Shown here piece after piece: positions 17,915 to 27,534 of a stretch of 39,483 nt of DNA. The notes under the pieces were generated by a model. It saw only the letters and a program-made list of their open reading frames with translations. It did not search any database and had not been told where the DNA came from. The stretch is from Thauera sp. (GTDB lineage: Bacteria > Pseudomonadota > Gammaproteobacteria > Burkholderiales > Rhodocyclaceae), in assembly GCA_024710965.1 (NCBI GenBank), contig JANJTU010000042.1, positions 1 to 39,483 of the forward strand. The letters are read 5' to 3'. A program made the translations under genes and the position numbers. Positions within the stretch are counted from its first letter, which is position 1; each line of letters begins with the position of its first letter.

Positions 17915-19249
17915 ATGAAACTCACCATTTTCGGCACCGGCTATGTGGGCCTCGTCACCGGCGCCTGCCTGGCCGAAGTCGGCCACACCGTGCTCTGCAT
18001 GGACGTCGATCAGGACAAGGTCGACAAGCTCAGGGCCGGCGTGATCCCGATCTGGGAACCCGGCCTCGAACCGATCGTCGAGCGCAACGTGCGCGACGGC
18101 CGGCTGCGCTTCACCACCGACGTCGAAGAGGCGGTCAGGCACGCCGAAGTCCAGTTCATCGCCGTCGGCACGCCGCCCGACGAGGACGGCTCGGCCGACC
18201 TGCAGTACGTGCTCGCCGTGGCCGAGGGCATCGCCCGCCACATGCCGCGCTACCGCGTCATCGTCAATAAATCGACGGTGCCGGTCGGCACCGCCGACAA
18301 GGTGCAGGCGCGCGTCGCCGAGATCCTCGCCGAGCGCGGCGAGGCGATCGCCTTCGACGTCGTCTCCAACCCCGAATTCCTCAAGGAAGGCGCCGCGGTG
18401 GGCGACTTCCTCAAGCCCGATCGCATCATCATCGGCACCCGCGCGGCACGCGCGCAGGAGCGCATGCGCGAGCTCTACGAGCCCTTCAACCGCAACCACG
18501 AACGCACCCAGTTCATGGAGGTGAAGAGCGCCGAGCTGACCAAGTACGCCGCCAACGCGATGCTGGCGACCAAGATCAGCTTCATGAACGAGCTCGCCAA
18601 CATGGCCGAGCTGCTCGGCGCCGACATCGAGGAGGTGCGCCGTGGCATCGGCGCCGACCCGCGCATCGGCTACCACTTCATCTACCCGGGCTGCGGCTAC
18701 GGCGGCAGCTGCTTCCCGAAGGACGTCCAGGCGCTGGGCCGCACCGCCGCGCAGATCGGCTATGACGCGCCGCTGCTGCGCGCGGTGGAGGCGGTCAACA
18801 ACCGCCAGAAGACGATGCTCTTCACCAAGCTGGCGAAGCACTTCGGCGGCACCGAGGCGCTGCGCGGGCGCACCATCGCGCTCTGGGGCCTGGCCTTCAA
18901 GCCCAACACCGACGACATGCGCGCTGCGCCCAGCCGCACGCTGATGGAGGCCTTGTGGGCGGCCGGCGCCCGGGTGCAGGCCTTCGACCCGGTGGCGATG
19001 GACGAAGCCCGCCGCCTCTACGGCGCGCGCGCCGACCTGGCGCTGTGCCGCAGCAAGTACAGTGCGCTGGAGGGCGCGGATGCGCTCGCGATCTGCACCG
19101 AATGGCAGCTCTTCCGCGCGCCGGACTTCGAGGAGATGGCGAGCCTGCTCAAGGCGAAGGTGATCGTCGACGGGCGCAACCTGTACAGCCCGGAGCGGCT
19201 CGGGGCGGATGGCTGGCATTACTACGGCGTCGGCCGCGGCGCCGCATAA
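17915..19249 (+). CDS. ugd: UDP-glucose 6-dehydrogenase
   Basis: This 444-residue enzyme oxidises UDP-glucose to UDP-glucuronate with two NAD molecules in the cytoplasm. It has the N-terminal Rossmann motif [18 protein letters not shown], the middle helical domain with the conserved lysine region ([20 protein letters not shown]), and the catalytic Cys266 in YGGSCFPKD. The C-terminal domain contains [15 protein letters not shown]. Length is typical for bacterial Ugd. It would supply uronic acid, or xylose and arabinose derivatives made from it, to the polysaccharide encoded downstream. The VanZ-family gene starts 36 bases later. Confidence 0.97.
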   Translation: MKLTIFGTGYVGLVTGACLAEVGHTVLCMDVDQDKVDKLRAGVIPIWEPGLEPIVERNVRDGRLRFTTDVEEAVRHAEVQFIAVGTPPDEDGSADLQYVLAVAEGIARHMPRYRVIVNKSTVPVGTADKVQARVAEILAERGEAIAFDVVSNPEFLKEGAAVGDFLKPDRIIIGTRAARAQERMRELYEPFNRNHERTQFMEVKSAELTKYAANAMLATKISFMNELANMAELLGADIEEVRRGIGADPRIGYHFIYPGCGYGGSCFPKDVQALGRTAAQIGYDAPLLRAVEAVNNRQKTMLFTKLAKHFGGTEALRGRTIALWGLAFKPNTDDMRAAPSRTLMEALWAAGARVQAFDPVAMDEARRLYGARADLALCRSKYSALEGADALAICTEWQLFRAPDFEEMASLLKAKVIVDGRNLYSPERLGADGWHYYGVGRGAA

Positions 19250-19285
19250 CGAGCTACGGCCAGGTCTCGGCAACAGGGCCGCCCC

Positions 19286-21505
19286 GTGCGCACACCGTTC
19301 CAGGGAGCGGGCGGCTGGCGTCTCGTCGTCGGCGCGCTGATCGTCTACGGCTCGCTTTACCCCTTCCGCTTCGAGTGGCCGGATTCGCTCGCCGCCGCGC
19401 TGCACGCCCTCGTGGCTGACAGCCGCCTCTGGTCCGGTCGCGGCGACGTTGCCGGCAACCTGCTGCTGTTCCTTCCCTGGGGGGCCCTGCAGCCGAGCGG
19501 GGCAAACCGCGCCCGCTGGGATGGGCCGACCTTCGCCAGCGGCCTGGCGCTCGCCCTGGCGCTGCAATTGCTCCAGATCGGGCTGCCGGGCAGGGATGCG
19601 GCACTGTCGGACGTGTTCTGGAACGGCGCCGGCATCCTCGCGGGCCAGCTCGCGCTGGCGCCGGTCGTGCGCGCCTTCCTCCACGACGAAGCCGGGCCGC
19701 GACGACTCGGCCCCGACGTCATCCTTCCCCTGCTGTGGCTGACCGTGATGGCGCTGCCGCTGCTGCCGTCGCTCGACTGGCACGCGCTGAAGAGCCACCT
19801 GCGCATCTTCCTCGCCCCGTCCCCGATCGGCGTGCCCGAACTCGCGCTGGCGTACGGCAGCGTGCTGGTCGTCGCCTGTGCGCTGCGCTCCGGCTTCCCG
19901 CCCGGGCGCAGTCTGCTGCTGCTTGCGCTGGTGATCGGCCTGGCGGCGGCGGCCAAGCTGCTCACGCTGCACAACGCGCTCTACCGGGCGGAAGTGCTGG
20001 CCTGGGGACTGGCGTGGGCGAGCAGCGTGATCCTCCTGAAGACGCGCCCGCAGGCGCTGCCCACGCTCGCGTTCGCGGTCATGCTGCTCGGGCTGAGCCT
20101 CGCCGCGCTCGAGCCGTTCACGTTCTCCGGCACTGCGCGCACCTTCAACCTGCTGCCCTTCGTCGGTTACCTGCGCGGCGACATGCTCGGCAACCTGCGC
20201 GAGCTCGCCCTGACGGCCTGGGTCGCGGTAGCCATCCTGTGGGTCGGCGGCCGGATGGGCGGCAATGTGGCGGGCATCGGCGTTTTCCTGGTGGCATGGG
20301 TGCTGCTGCTCGAACTCGCGCAGATGTGGATCAGGGGGCGCAGCGCGGACATCACGCCGGTGCTCACGACCCTCCTCGTCACCCTCGCGATGCGCGGGAT
20401 GCGGCCCCATGCGTCCGCCGCCGCACCGCAGCGTGCGCCGAGTCCCGCTCGCCGCCCGCACACCGGCACGCCGCCGCAGCGCGTGGCCCTGCGCTTCAGC
20501 CGGCCGCTCGCGCTGGGCGGGCTGGCGGCCTGGGGCGCGGCCGTGCTGGCGCTGTCGTGGCTGATACGCCAACCGGGCGTACCCTACAACGTTCGCGAGC
20601 TCTTCATTGCCGACGGCCACCCGCTGGCCGTCGCCATCTTCAGCCTCGCGCTGCTCTGGCTCGGCGCCGGCGGCTGGCTTGCCGTCTCGCTCGCCGCACG
20701 GGCGCGCCATTTCTGGCTGGCGCTGCCCGGTGCGCTCATGCTGAGCGCGCTCGTCAGCCTGCTGTTGCTCGCGCTCAGCGTCACCCGCGAGAGCCTGATG
20801 GACATCGCCGGCAGCAGCAACCTGCACTGGATGGTGGTGAACAGGCTCAGCTGGGGGCAATGGTGGGCAGAGGTCTTCCGCGACGCGCTCGGCCCGCAGT
20901 TCGTCGCGCCGGTCGAACGCCTCGTGCGCTATGTCGCGCTCTACCTTCCACCCACGGCCTTCCTCGCCGTCGCGCTGGTCTCGACCAAGGCGGCAGCGCC
21001 ACATGTGCGCGGCAGCGACGCGCTGAAGGCGGTCGCTGTCCTCGTGCCGGTGCTGTGGCTGTGCAAGAAGATCGCCTTCGACTGGTCCTCGACCGACAAC
21101 CTCAACGAACTGATCGCGCAAACGGGCGCCTTCGGGCTCGGCGGCGGCGCCTATCTTTACCTGCTCCTCGCCGTCGTCGCGTTCAACATGGCCGTGCTGG
21201 GGCAGGCCTCCCGTCCGCGCACACTCGTCATCGCCGCCGCGGTGACCGCACTCTGCCTGCCCGCATCGTGGTACCTGCTGGTCCACGGGCTTTCGCCCGC
21301 GGTGGAAAAGTACGGGCTGATCTACTCGGGGGTGCAGTTCCTGCTCGGCGCCGACCGCAGCGCGACGCTGCCCGAGCACGTCCTGCAGCTGCGCTGGGCG
21401 GCGCTCTATCTCGGTCTTCAGGCGGTCGGGGCGGCCGGCGTTCAGCTCGCGCGCCATGCCTTCCGCCGTGCCGGCACGGCTGAGGCCATGGCGGCCTCAC
21501 GCTAG
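19286..21505 (+). CDS. Large VanZ-family membrane protein
   Basis: A 739-residue membrane protein with many predicted helices. The N-terminal part (YGSLYPFRFEW, then DVAGNLLLFLPWGAL and LLQIGLPGRDAALSDVFWNGAG) matches the VanZ-like domain, and a second similar pattern occurs later (FNLLPFVGYLRGD, LLLELAQMWIRGRSADITPV). A third section from about residue 400 continues with further helices after a Pro/Arg-rich linker. VanZ-like proteins are frequent in exosortase and exopolysaccharide loci, but their role is not known. The start is a GTG at 19286 and no nearby ATG fits. Its stop codon shares two bases with the stop codon of the TPR gene on the other strand. Confidence 0.8.
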   Translation: MRTPFQGAGGWRLVVGALIVYGSLYPFRFEWPDSLAAALHALVADSRLWSGRGDVAGNLLLFLPWGALQPSGANRARWDGPTFASGLALALALQLLQIGLPGRDAALSDVFWNGAGILAGQLALAPVVRAFLHDEAGPRRLGPDVILPLLWLTVMALPLLPSLDWHALKSHLRIFLAPSPIGVPELALAYGSVLVVACALRSGFPPGRSLLLLALVIGLAAAAKLLTLHNALYRAEVLAWGLAWASSVILLKTRPQALPTLAFAVMLLGLSLAALEPFTFSGTARTFNLLPFVGYLRGDMLGNLRELALTAWVAVAILWVGGRMGGNVAGIGVFLVAWVLLLELAQMWIRGRSADITPVLTTLLVTLAMRGMRPHASAAAPQRAPSPARRPHTGTPPQRVALRFSRPLALGGLAAWGAAVLALSWLIRQPGVPYNVRELFIADGHPLAVAIFSLALLWLGAGGWLAVSLAARARHFWLALPGALMLSALVSLLLLALSVTRESLMDIAGSSNLHWMVVNRLSWGQWWAEVFRDALGPQFVAPVERLVRYVALYLPPTAFLAVALVSTKAAAPHVRGSDALKAVAVLVPVLWLCKKIAFDWSSTDNLNELIAQTGAFGLGGGAYLYLLLAVVAFNMAVLGQASRPRTLVIAAAVTALCLPASWYLLVHGLSPAVEKYGLIYSGVQFLLGADRSATLPEHVLQLRWAALYLGLQAVGAAGVQLARHAFRRAGTAEAMAASR

Positions 21506-22146
21506 GGTTCGCGCCAGGCGCCGGCGCGCTGCAGCTTGTTCTTCAGGCCGGGCAAGGGGAACCCCATCCGGTATGCCGCATGCGCGCGCGCGAGCGCCTT
21601 GTCGTACTGCTTCAGGTCGACGAAGGCCAGACCGAGGTTGTAATGCACGTTGGCGTCGTCCCCGGCCAGCGCCAGCGCCGACTCGAGCTGCTCCACCGCC
21701 GCCTGCGGCTTGTTGCGCTTGATCAGGTACAAGCCGTAGGCGGTCTTCACCATCGCGTCATCGGGAGCGAAGCGCAGGGCGCGGTCGAACCAGCACTCCA
21801 CGGCATACCGCGCGCCCGGCGGCGGGTTCCGCTTCACCTTCAGCGAATAGTCGCCCATCGTCATCAGGGCCTGGTGATGGTTGGGAAACTTGCGCAACGT
21901 GTAGGCGATGTCGGCCGCGACCTCACTCGTGGACGTGCCCCCACGCATCATCCTGACGTCATCGGTGAAGTGCCTGCGCTCGACCACCCGCCGCGCCTCC
22001 GCCGAGGCAGTCCTGTAATCCTGCGCTTGACTGCCATCCGAAAAAGGGTCGCCACACACCGCCGCCTGGGCCAGCGCAGCCGGCGACGCCGCGAACAGCA
22101 GGGAGGAAACCAGCCAGGCCCGGACGCACCGGCTTGCCTTGATCAT
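21502..22146 (-). CDS. Exported TPR-repeat protein
   Basis: This 214-residue protein has a signal peptide (MIKASRCVRAWLVSSLLFAASPAALAQA) and then TPR units: YTLRKFPNHHQALMTMGDYS, WFDRALRFAPDDAMVKTAYGLYL, AAVEQLESALALAGDDANVHYNLGLAFVDLKQYDKALARA. It is probably a periplasmic scaffold protein. Similar small TPR proteins accompany exopolysaccharide export systems, but no partner is shown by the sequence. The ATG at 22146 has GGAG seven bases upstream; a TTG two codons earlier is less likely. It is divergent from the CapK-like gene and overlaps the VanZ gene end by four bases. Confidence 0.8.
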   Translation of the reverse strand: MIKASRCVRAWLVSSLLFAASPAALAQAAVCGDPFSDGSQAQDYRTASAEARRVVERRHFTDDVRMMRGGTSTSEVAADIAYTLRKFPNHHQALMTMGDYSLKVKRNPPPGARYAVECWFDRALRFAPDDAMVKTAYGLYLIKRNKPQAAVEQLESALALAGDDANVHYNLGLAFVDLKQYDKALARAHAAYRMGFPLPGLKNKLQRAGAWREP

Positions 22147-22217
22147 CTTCAACTCCGTTTCCAGATCGTTGTGGCCGTCGAGCCGTTGAACCTACCCGCG
22201 GGAGTTGCCGACCATCA

Positions 22218-22223
22218 TACAAT
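22218..22223 (+). promoter_or_regulatory. Possible -10 element before the CapK-like gene
   Basis: TACAAT is five of six to consensus and lies 54 bases before the ATG at 22278, in the 131-base gap between the divergent TPR and CapK-like genes. No fitting -35 element is present, so an activator-dependent promoter or a chance match is possible. Confidence 0.3.
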
Positions 22224-22277
22224 AGGCCCGCGGCGCGTCACCCCGAGAAGCTGTGATGGCAACGACCGGACCCGTCC

Positions 22278-23672
22278 ATGACCTTGTACACGACGATGGC
22301 CAGCACCCTGTTGTTTCCGCTGCACGAGCGCCTCAAAGGGCACGGCACGCGGGCCATCCTGCGTGAGCTGGAGCAAAGCCAGTGGTATCCGCCGGAGCGG
22401 CTCGAAGCGCTGCAGCTGGTGCGGCTGCAGGGCCTGCTCGCTGCCGTGTCGACACACGTTCCCTACTATCGCGGCCTCTTCCGTCGTGAGGGGTTCGTCG
22501 CGGCCGACTTCGGTAGCCGCGACGCGCTCGCCGCGCTGCCGCCGATCGACAAATCGCTCATCCGCCACAACCTGGCCGCATGGCGGGGCGAGGGCGCCGA
22601 AGGGCTCGCCCGCCACTCCACCAGCGGCTCCTCCGGCGAGCCGCTGCACTTCCTGCTCGGCAAGCACCGCATCAGCTTCGACATCGCCGCCAAGTGGCGC
22701 GCCACGCGCTGGTGGGACGTCGACATCGGCGACCGCGAGCTGGTGCTGTGGGGCTCACCGCTGGAAACCGGCGCGCAGGATCGCCTCCGGGCGATTCGGG
22801 ACCAGCTGCTCCGCTCCCGCCTGGTGCCCGCCCGCGAGCTCAACCCCGCCCGCATCGACGCCATCCTCGACGCGATGCGGGCGTTTCGCCCCACCATGCT
22901 GTTCGGCTACCCCTCGGCGCTTGCACGGATCGCCTTCCGGGCGCGCGAACGGGGCCGGGCGATGAACGACCTCGGCATCCGGGTCGCCTTCTGCACCTCC
23001 GAGGTCCTGCGCCCCGAATGGCGCGAGGCCATCGGTGGCGTTTTCGGCTGCGGCGTCGCGAACGAGTACGGCGCGCGCGACGCCGGCTTCATCGCACGCG
23101 AGTGTCCGCATGGCGGCCTCCACATCACCGCCGAGGAAGTCATCGTCGAGGTGGTGGACGAGGACGGCCGCCCGCTGCCGCCCGGCATGGAGGGCGACAT
23201 CCTCGTCACCAATCTGGCCGGGCCGGAGTTCCCCTTCATCCGCTACCGCACCGGCGATCGCGGCGTGCTGTCGGACCGCCGCTGCGCCTGCGGCCGCGGC
23301 CTGCCCCTCATCGAATCCATCAGCGGCCGCGCCAACGACGGCCTCGTCGCCGCAGACGGCAGCTGGGTGCATGGCAGCGCCGTCAATCACGCCCTGCGCG
23401 AACTCCCCGGCCTGACGGCCTACCGCATCATCCAGGAGTCGCGAAGCCGCGTGAGCATCATGCTCGCCGCCAGCCAGCCCCTGCCGGCGGCGGCGCTCGA
23501 TGCGCTGACCGGGCAGGTGCACACCCTGCTCGGCGCCTCCGTGCAGGTCGACATCCGGCAGCTGGCCGACATTCCGCCCGAACCGAACGGCAAGTTCCGC
23601 CACATCGTGTGCAAGGTGGAACGATCCGGCGGCGCCGGGCCGGAGCCGGCGCAGGCCAAGGAGCCGGCATGA
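22278..23672 (+). CDS. CapK/PaaK-like adenylate-forming enzyme
   Basis: A 464-residue member of the phenylacetate-CoA ligase-like branch of adenylating enzymes. It has the nucleotide loop STSGSSGEPL, the region VANEYGARDAGFIARECPHG with the cysteine and histidine typical of PaaK relatives, FIRYRTGDRGVL and a CACGRGLP motif. Such CapK-type proteins occur in many capsule and exopolysaccharide clusters, and their substrates are mostly unknown. The C-terminal tail (GGAGPEPAQAKEPA) is low complexity. It overlaps the deacetylase gene by four bases (ATGA), so the two are translated together. A second ATG at 22296 could be the start instead. Confidence 0.82.
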   Translation: MTLYTTMASTLLFPLHERLKGHGTRAILRELEQSQWYPPERLEALQLVRLQGLLAAVSTHVPYYRGLFRREGFVAADFGSRDALAALPPIDKSLIRHNLAAWRGEGAEGLARHSTSGSSGEPLHFLLGKHRISFDIAAKWRATRWWDVDIGDRELVLWGSPLETGAQDRLRAIRDQLLRSRLVPARELNPARIDAILDAMRAFRPTMLFGYPSALARIAFRARERGRAMNDLGIRVAFCTSEVLRPEWREAIGGVFGCGVANEYGARDAGFIARECPHGGLHITAEEVIVEVVDEDGRPLPPGMEGDILVTNLAGPEFPFIRYRTGDRGVLSDRRCACGRGLPLIESISGRANDGLVAADGSWVHGSAVNHALRELPGLTAYRIIQESRSRVSIMLAASQPLPAAALDALTGQVHTLLGASVQVDIRQLADIPPEPNGKFRHIVCKVERSGGAGPEPAQAKEPA

Positions 23673-24655
23673 GCGGCGGCGCGGCGCCGATCCCCGGCCT
23701 CAAGGCCGCCCTCTCGCTCGCCTCGCCCGGCGGCGCGCGCGGGAAGCTGTCGATCCTGATCTACCACCGCGTCCTGCCCGCTGCCGATCCGCTGCGCACC
23801 GGCGACCCGGATGCCGCCACCTTCCGCTGGCAGATGGAGCTGCTCGCCCGCCATTTCAACGTCCTGCCGCTGGACGAGGCCGCCCGGCGCCTGCGTGAAG
23901 GCACGCTGCCCGCGCGTGCGGCCTGCGTCACCTTTGACGATGGCTACGCCGACAACGTCACCGTCGCCCTGCCGATCCTGCGCGCAACCGGAGTGCCCGC
24001 CACCTTCTTCGTCGCCACCGCCTACCTCGACGGCGGCCGCATGTTCAACGACACCCTGATCGAGTTCGCCAAGGCCGTGCCCGACGGCCCCTGCGACCTC
24101 TCCGCGGTCGGCCTGGGCACGCACACGATTGCCTCGATCCGGGACCGGCGCGCGCTGATGGCCAGCCTGATCGGCCACTTCAAGTACCAGCCCGCCGCGC
24201 TGCGCCTGCCCACTGCGGAGAAGCTCGCCGCCGACGCCGGCATCCGCCTGCCCGACGACCTCATGATGAGCACCGCCCAGTTGCGCGCGCTCCACGCGGC
24301 CGGCATGGAGATCGGCGCCCATACCGACACCCACCCGATCCTCGCGCGCCAGGCCGACGACGATGCCCGGCGCGAGATCCGCCGCGGCAAGGACAGGCTC
24401 GAAGCCCTGCTCGGCGCGCCGGTCCGCGTCTTTGCCTACCCCAACGGGCGGCCGCTCAAGGATTACGCCGCGGCGCACGTGCACATGGTGGCCGAGTGCG
24501 GCTTTGCCGCCGCGGTCTCGACCCGCCCCGCGGCGGCGGATCGCCAGTGCGGCATTCACGAACTGCCCCGCTTCACGCCGTGGGACGCCACGCCCGCACG
24601 CTTCGGTCTGCGCCTGTTGCGCAGCCTGGTTTTTCCGCATGGCGTGGGCGGCTGA
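23669..24655 (+). CDS. Polysaccharide deacetylase (CE4 family)
   Basis: A 328-residue protein with the NodB/CE4 domain: SILIYHRVLP, the metal-binding CVTFDDGYADN (Asp-Asp), GAHTDTHPIL (His-x3-His) and FAYPNGRPLKDY. It would remove N- or O-acetyl groups from sugars during or after polymer synthesis. No signal peptide is visible; the N-terminus is polar with a weakly hydrophobic stretch, so it could act in the cytoplasm or at the membrane. A roughly 70-residue insertion lies between the two metal motifs. It overlaps the preceding gene by four bases and is followed after two bases by the toroid-like gene, which suggests a common operon. Confidence 0.88.
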   Translation: MSGGAAPIPGLKAALSLASPGGARGKLSILIYHRVLPAADPLRTGDPDAATFRWQMELLARHFNVLPLDEAARRLREGTLPARAACVTFDDGYADNVTVALPILRATGVPATFFVATAYLDGGRMFNDTLIEFAKAVPDGPCDLSAVGLGTHTIASIRDRRALMASLIGHFKYQPAALRLPTAEKLAADAGIRLPDDLMMSTAQLRALHAAGMEIGAHTDTHPILARQADDDARREIRRGKDRLEALLGAPVRVFAYPNGRPLKDYAAAHVHMVAECGFAAAVSTRPAAADRQCGIHELPRFTPWDATPARFGLRLLRSLVFPHGVGG

Positions 24656-24657
24656 CG

Positions 24658-26415
24658 ATGAGCACCAACGCGGCCCTCGAATCCCTGCTCGACGGCCTCA
24701 ACGCCGCCCTGCGCGAGCACATCCGGCCCGCGACCGGCCTCTTCGATCCGCTCGACGACAAGCCGACTCCGCCCGACCACTACGGTCAGGTGTGCGCGGC
24801 GCTCGCGCTGGCCTGCGCCGGGGAGCGCGACTGGGCGATCGGACGGCAGGCGCTCGAAGCCTGGCTCGCCCTCGACGAGCGCAAGCTCGGGCACCTGCCC
24901 TTCAACCGCCTCGCCCTCCTCTTGCTGCGCAGCGTGCTGGGCGCACGCGGCCTCGCCGCGGCCGACGCCGCGTTGATCGACGCCGGCCTGCGCCGCTGCA
25001 GGCTGCGCCGCCGCTATCCGTCCAACAACTGGTCGCTGCTCGCCCAGACCTGCCGCCTGCTCGAAGCCTCCGCCGCCCGCAAGCCACGCGAAAGCCGTCG
25101 CCTGTGCGCCTTGCTGACGCGCTGGACCACGCCGAAGGGCGGCTTCATCGACTTCCCCGAGAACCCCGGCAGGCGCTTCTGCACCCCGCTCGCCTACCAC
25201 CACAAGGCGCTGTTCCTGACCGCGCTCGCGTGCTGCTTCCACGACGACGCCGCACTCGCCGGTCACGCCCGCCGCCTGTGCGACTGGCTGGTGCATTGCT
25301 GGGACCCGGCCGGCTACGCGGGCGGGTTTGGCCGCAGCACGCATTCACTGTTCGGCGACGGCTGCCTGATCGCGGGCCTGATCCTGCACGGAATCGAGGA
25401 CGACCCCGCCGACCAGCCCATCACCGCGCTCGCGCGACGCCTTCACACGCAGCGGCGCCCCGACGGTTTCCTGTGGCTCAACCCGGCCGGGCACGAATCC
25501 GGCAAGGCGAGCTGGGACAGCTACATGCACCTGTCGGTGTACAACGCATGGGCGGCGGCGCTGATCGGCGTGGCGCGGCATCTCCACCGCGCCCGCGGTC
25601 CGAGCGCCGCCCCCAACCGTTGCGCGTGGCGCGCCCCCGCCGCGGGCTGGTTTCATGACGCCGAAGCGGGCCTGGCCTGCGCACGAACGAGCTCGGGCCT
25701 GACCGCGGTGCTCAGCACGCATGGCCAGCCGCCGCAGGCCTACAGCCGCGACGAGGCGGACTTTCGCTACGCAGGCGGCGTGATCCTTCATCTTTGCGAG
25801 CGGAGACGCGGCCCACTGCTAGCGCCTCCCGTGCGGGTGCCGCGCCGCCAGCTGGAGCAGCATCCCGAACTCGCCGGATGGACGCCCCTGTTCAGCGTGG
25901 GCGGCGAGATCCATGCGCTGTCCGAGTTCGAGTGCGTCGCGGCGGAGCTGCAAGACCACCATATCCGGCTCAAACTCGAAGGTCAGGCCCGCCCCCTGTT
26001 TCGCCCTCCCCCTTCATCGGTGTGGCAGCGCCTGGCAGCGGCGCTCGACTGGCGACTGCTCGGGGGGCGACTCGGCCGCAAGGCCGTGCTGCGCCAGGCG
26101 CCCTCAGGGCTGAAGGGCAAGCTGCTACTGACGCTCAGCACCGCCGCAGACCCCGTCATCGACATTGCGCTGGAGATCGTCACCAGCCCGGGCGTCGACG
26201 CCATCTACCTCAACCCCCGCGGCACGGCCTGGGCCAGCATCGGCGGCGGCGACGGCGATGCAACAAGCACCCGAGCGCCGTCGAGCCTGCCCGGGGCTCA
26301 TGTGCGCCGCAGCCCCCCCGTGCCCTTGCCAGCCGGGTTTTCACGCTGGACATTGAGTGGCAGGATCACCGGAACACGACAGCGGACCGAACGCGATGCG
26401 AACCATGCCCCCTGA
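24658..26415 (+). CDS. Protein of unknown function with probable helical-toroid domain, polysaccharide locus
   Basis: This 585-residue protein has no family that I can name with certainty. The first 310 residues are helical repeats rich in aromatic and polar surface positions (YPSNNWSLLAQTCRLLEAS, TPKGGFIDFPENP, LAYHHKALFLTAL, DSYMHLSVYNAWAAAL), the look of an (alpha/alpha) toroid as in polysaccharide lyases and heparinase II/III-like proteins. The last 250 residues are strand-rich (GGEIHALSEFECVAAELQDHHIRLKLEG), as the beta-sandwich of those enzymes would be. Candidate catalytic His and Tyr residues are present but cannot be assigned. There is no signal peptide. It starts two bases after the deacetylase gene. 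A role in polymer trimming or modification is an inference from fold and position. Confidence 0.6.
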   Translation: MSTNAALESLLDGLNAALREHIRPATGLFDPLDDKPTPPDHYGQVCAALALACAGERDWAIGRQALEAWLALDERKLGHLPFNRLALLLLRSVLGARGLAAADAALIDAGLRRCRLRRRYPSNNWSLLAQTCRLLEASAARKPRESRRLCALLTRWTTPKGGFIDFPENPGRRFCTPLAYHHKALFLTALACCFHDDAALAGHARRLCDWLVHCWDPAGYAGGFGRSTHSLFGDGCLIAGLILHGIEDDPADQPITALARRLHTQRRPDGFLWLNPAGHESGKASWDSYMHLSVYNAWAAALIGVARHLHRARGPSAAPNRCAWRAPAAGWFHDAEAGLACARTSSGLTAVLSTHGQPPQAYSRDEADFRYAGGVILHLCERRRGPLLAPPVRVPRRQLEQHPELAGWTPLFSVGGEIHALSEFECVAAELQDHHIRLKLEGQARPLFRPPPSSVWQRLAAALDWRLLGGRLGRKAVLRQAPSGLKGKLLLTLSTAADPVIDIALEIVTSPGVDAIYLNPRGTAWASIGGGDGDATSTRAPSSLPGAHVRRSPPVPLPAGFSRWTLSGRITGTRQRTERDANHAP

Positions 26416-27409
26416 ACCCAGCGCCGACCTGGTCAGCATCGTCGTGCCCTATTTCCAGCGCGAACGCGGAATCCTGCGCAGGTGCGTCGAATCCGTTCTG
26501 TCCCAGCAGGGCGCGGGCAATTTCCATCTCATCATCGTCGATGATGCCTCCCCGCTACCCGCCGCCGCGGAACTGGAGGGCATCCACCCGAACGACCCCC
26601 GGGTACAGGTCATCCGCCAGGACAACGCCGGCCCGGGTGCGGCAAGGAACACGGGGCTCGACCACCTGCCCGCCGCCACCCGGTATGTGGCCTTCATTGA
26701 CTCCGACGACTGCTGGGAACCCGACTTTCTGTCCCATGCCACCGCGGCGCTGGACCAGGGCTACGACATCTTCTTTGCCAATAGCAGGCGACATGGCTTC
26801 GACGAGGCGCGCTTCGACTGGCATGCCTCCAGCAACCGCCGCCTCATTCCCACCGAGCATCAATCGATCGACGCCGCGCGCGAGCTCTACGCCTTCACCG
26901 GCCGCTTCTTCGATTACGCACTGGTGCGCAGCAACATCATCAGCACCTCGGCGCTCGCATACCGGCTTGCGCGCTTTCCCACGCTCAGGTTCAACACCAG
27001 GCTCTTCAACGGACAGGACAGGCTGTTCAAGCTGCACTTGAGCAAGATGACGGACAAAGTCTCGTTCTGCCCCCGGATCCTGGTCAACGAGGGCGCCGGC
27101 ATCAATATTTACGACAGCGCCGGATGGGGCAGCGCCAAGTCGCTCAGGCTGCTCTCGAATTACATCAGGCTATCGAAATTCATCCTTGCGGAGCTCGACC
27201 TGACCGAAGCTCAACAGCGGACCGTCACCGACCAACTGAATGACTCTCGCTTCTCCATGACTGCCAGCCTCGCGCATCTGCTAAGAAATGGCCAGCAGCC
27301 CGACTGGCGGCTCGTTCTGAACACCGGGAGGGAAGACCCTCCGTTCGCACTGAATTTCCTCCCCAACCTCGCACGCATTCTTCTGGGGAGAATCTTCAGC
27401 AAGAAGTAA
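26396..27409 (+). CDS. Glycosyltransferase family 2 protein
   Basis: A 337-residue GT-A glycosyltransferase with SIVVPYFQRERGILRRCVESVL, HLIIVDDAS, NAGPGAARNTGLD and the metal-binding FIDSDDCW motif, followed by about 200 residues of acceptor domain. It transfers a sugar from a nucleotide sugar to the growing lipid-linked repeat unit at the cytoplasmic face. The C-terminal helix (LNFLPNLARILLGRIFSKK) could touch the membrane. The start at ATG 26396 overlaps the previous gene by 20 bases; ATG 26405 is equally possible. GC content begins to fall from here. Confidence 0.9.
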   Translation: MRTMPPEPSADLVSIVVPYFQRERGILRRCVESVLSQQGAGNFHLIIVDDASPLPAAAELEGIHPNDPRVQVIRQDNAGPGAARNTGLDHLPAATRYVAFIDSDDCWEPDFLSHATAALDQGYDIFFANSRRHGFDEARFDWHASSNRRLIPTEHQSIDAARELYAFTGRFFDYALVRSNIISTSALAYRLARFPTLRFNTRLFNGQDRLFKLHLSKMTDKVSFCPRILVNEGAGINIYDSAGWGSAKSLRLLSNYIRLSKFILAELDLTEAQQRTVTDQLNDSRFSMTASLAHLLRNGQQPDWRLVLNTGREDPPFALNFLPNLARILLGRIFSKK

Positions 27410-27415
27410 TCAGGG

Positions 27416-27458
27416 CGACGCAGTGCCGATCATGCGCAAGCTGTGCGGCACTGCGTCG
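27416..27458. other. Long perfect hairpin after the GT2 gene
   Basis: The bases 27416-27428 are perfectly complementary to 27446-27458 (13 pairs) around a 17-base loop, starting seven bases after the GT2 stop. There is no T-run. It may be a terminator, an mRNA-stabilising 3' structure or a binding site. The rest of the 125-base gap to the next gene holds only the ribosome binding site. Confidence 0.55.
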
Positions 27459-27534
27459 TCGTGGGCAGCAACCAAGTTTTCACCCCACGAAGACGCCCAA
27501 CAAACCACGCCAGACGTACTCACCGGAGCCCACC

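Noticed and set aside
17843-21457. 1204-codon open frame on the minus strand
   Set aside because: Antisense of ugd and the VanZ gene; composition is Arg/Gly/Ala/Gln-rich and no domain is visible.
19286-21505. The exosortase of the system
   Set aside because: The protein has VanZ-like motifs and I find none of the exosortase Cys/Arg/His motifs; the exosortase must lie outside the window.
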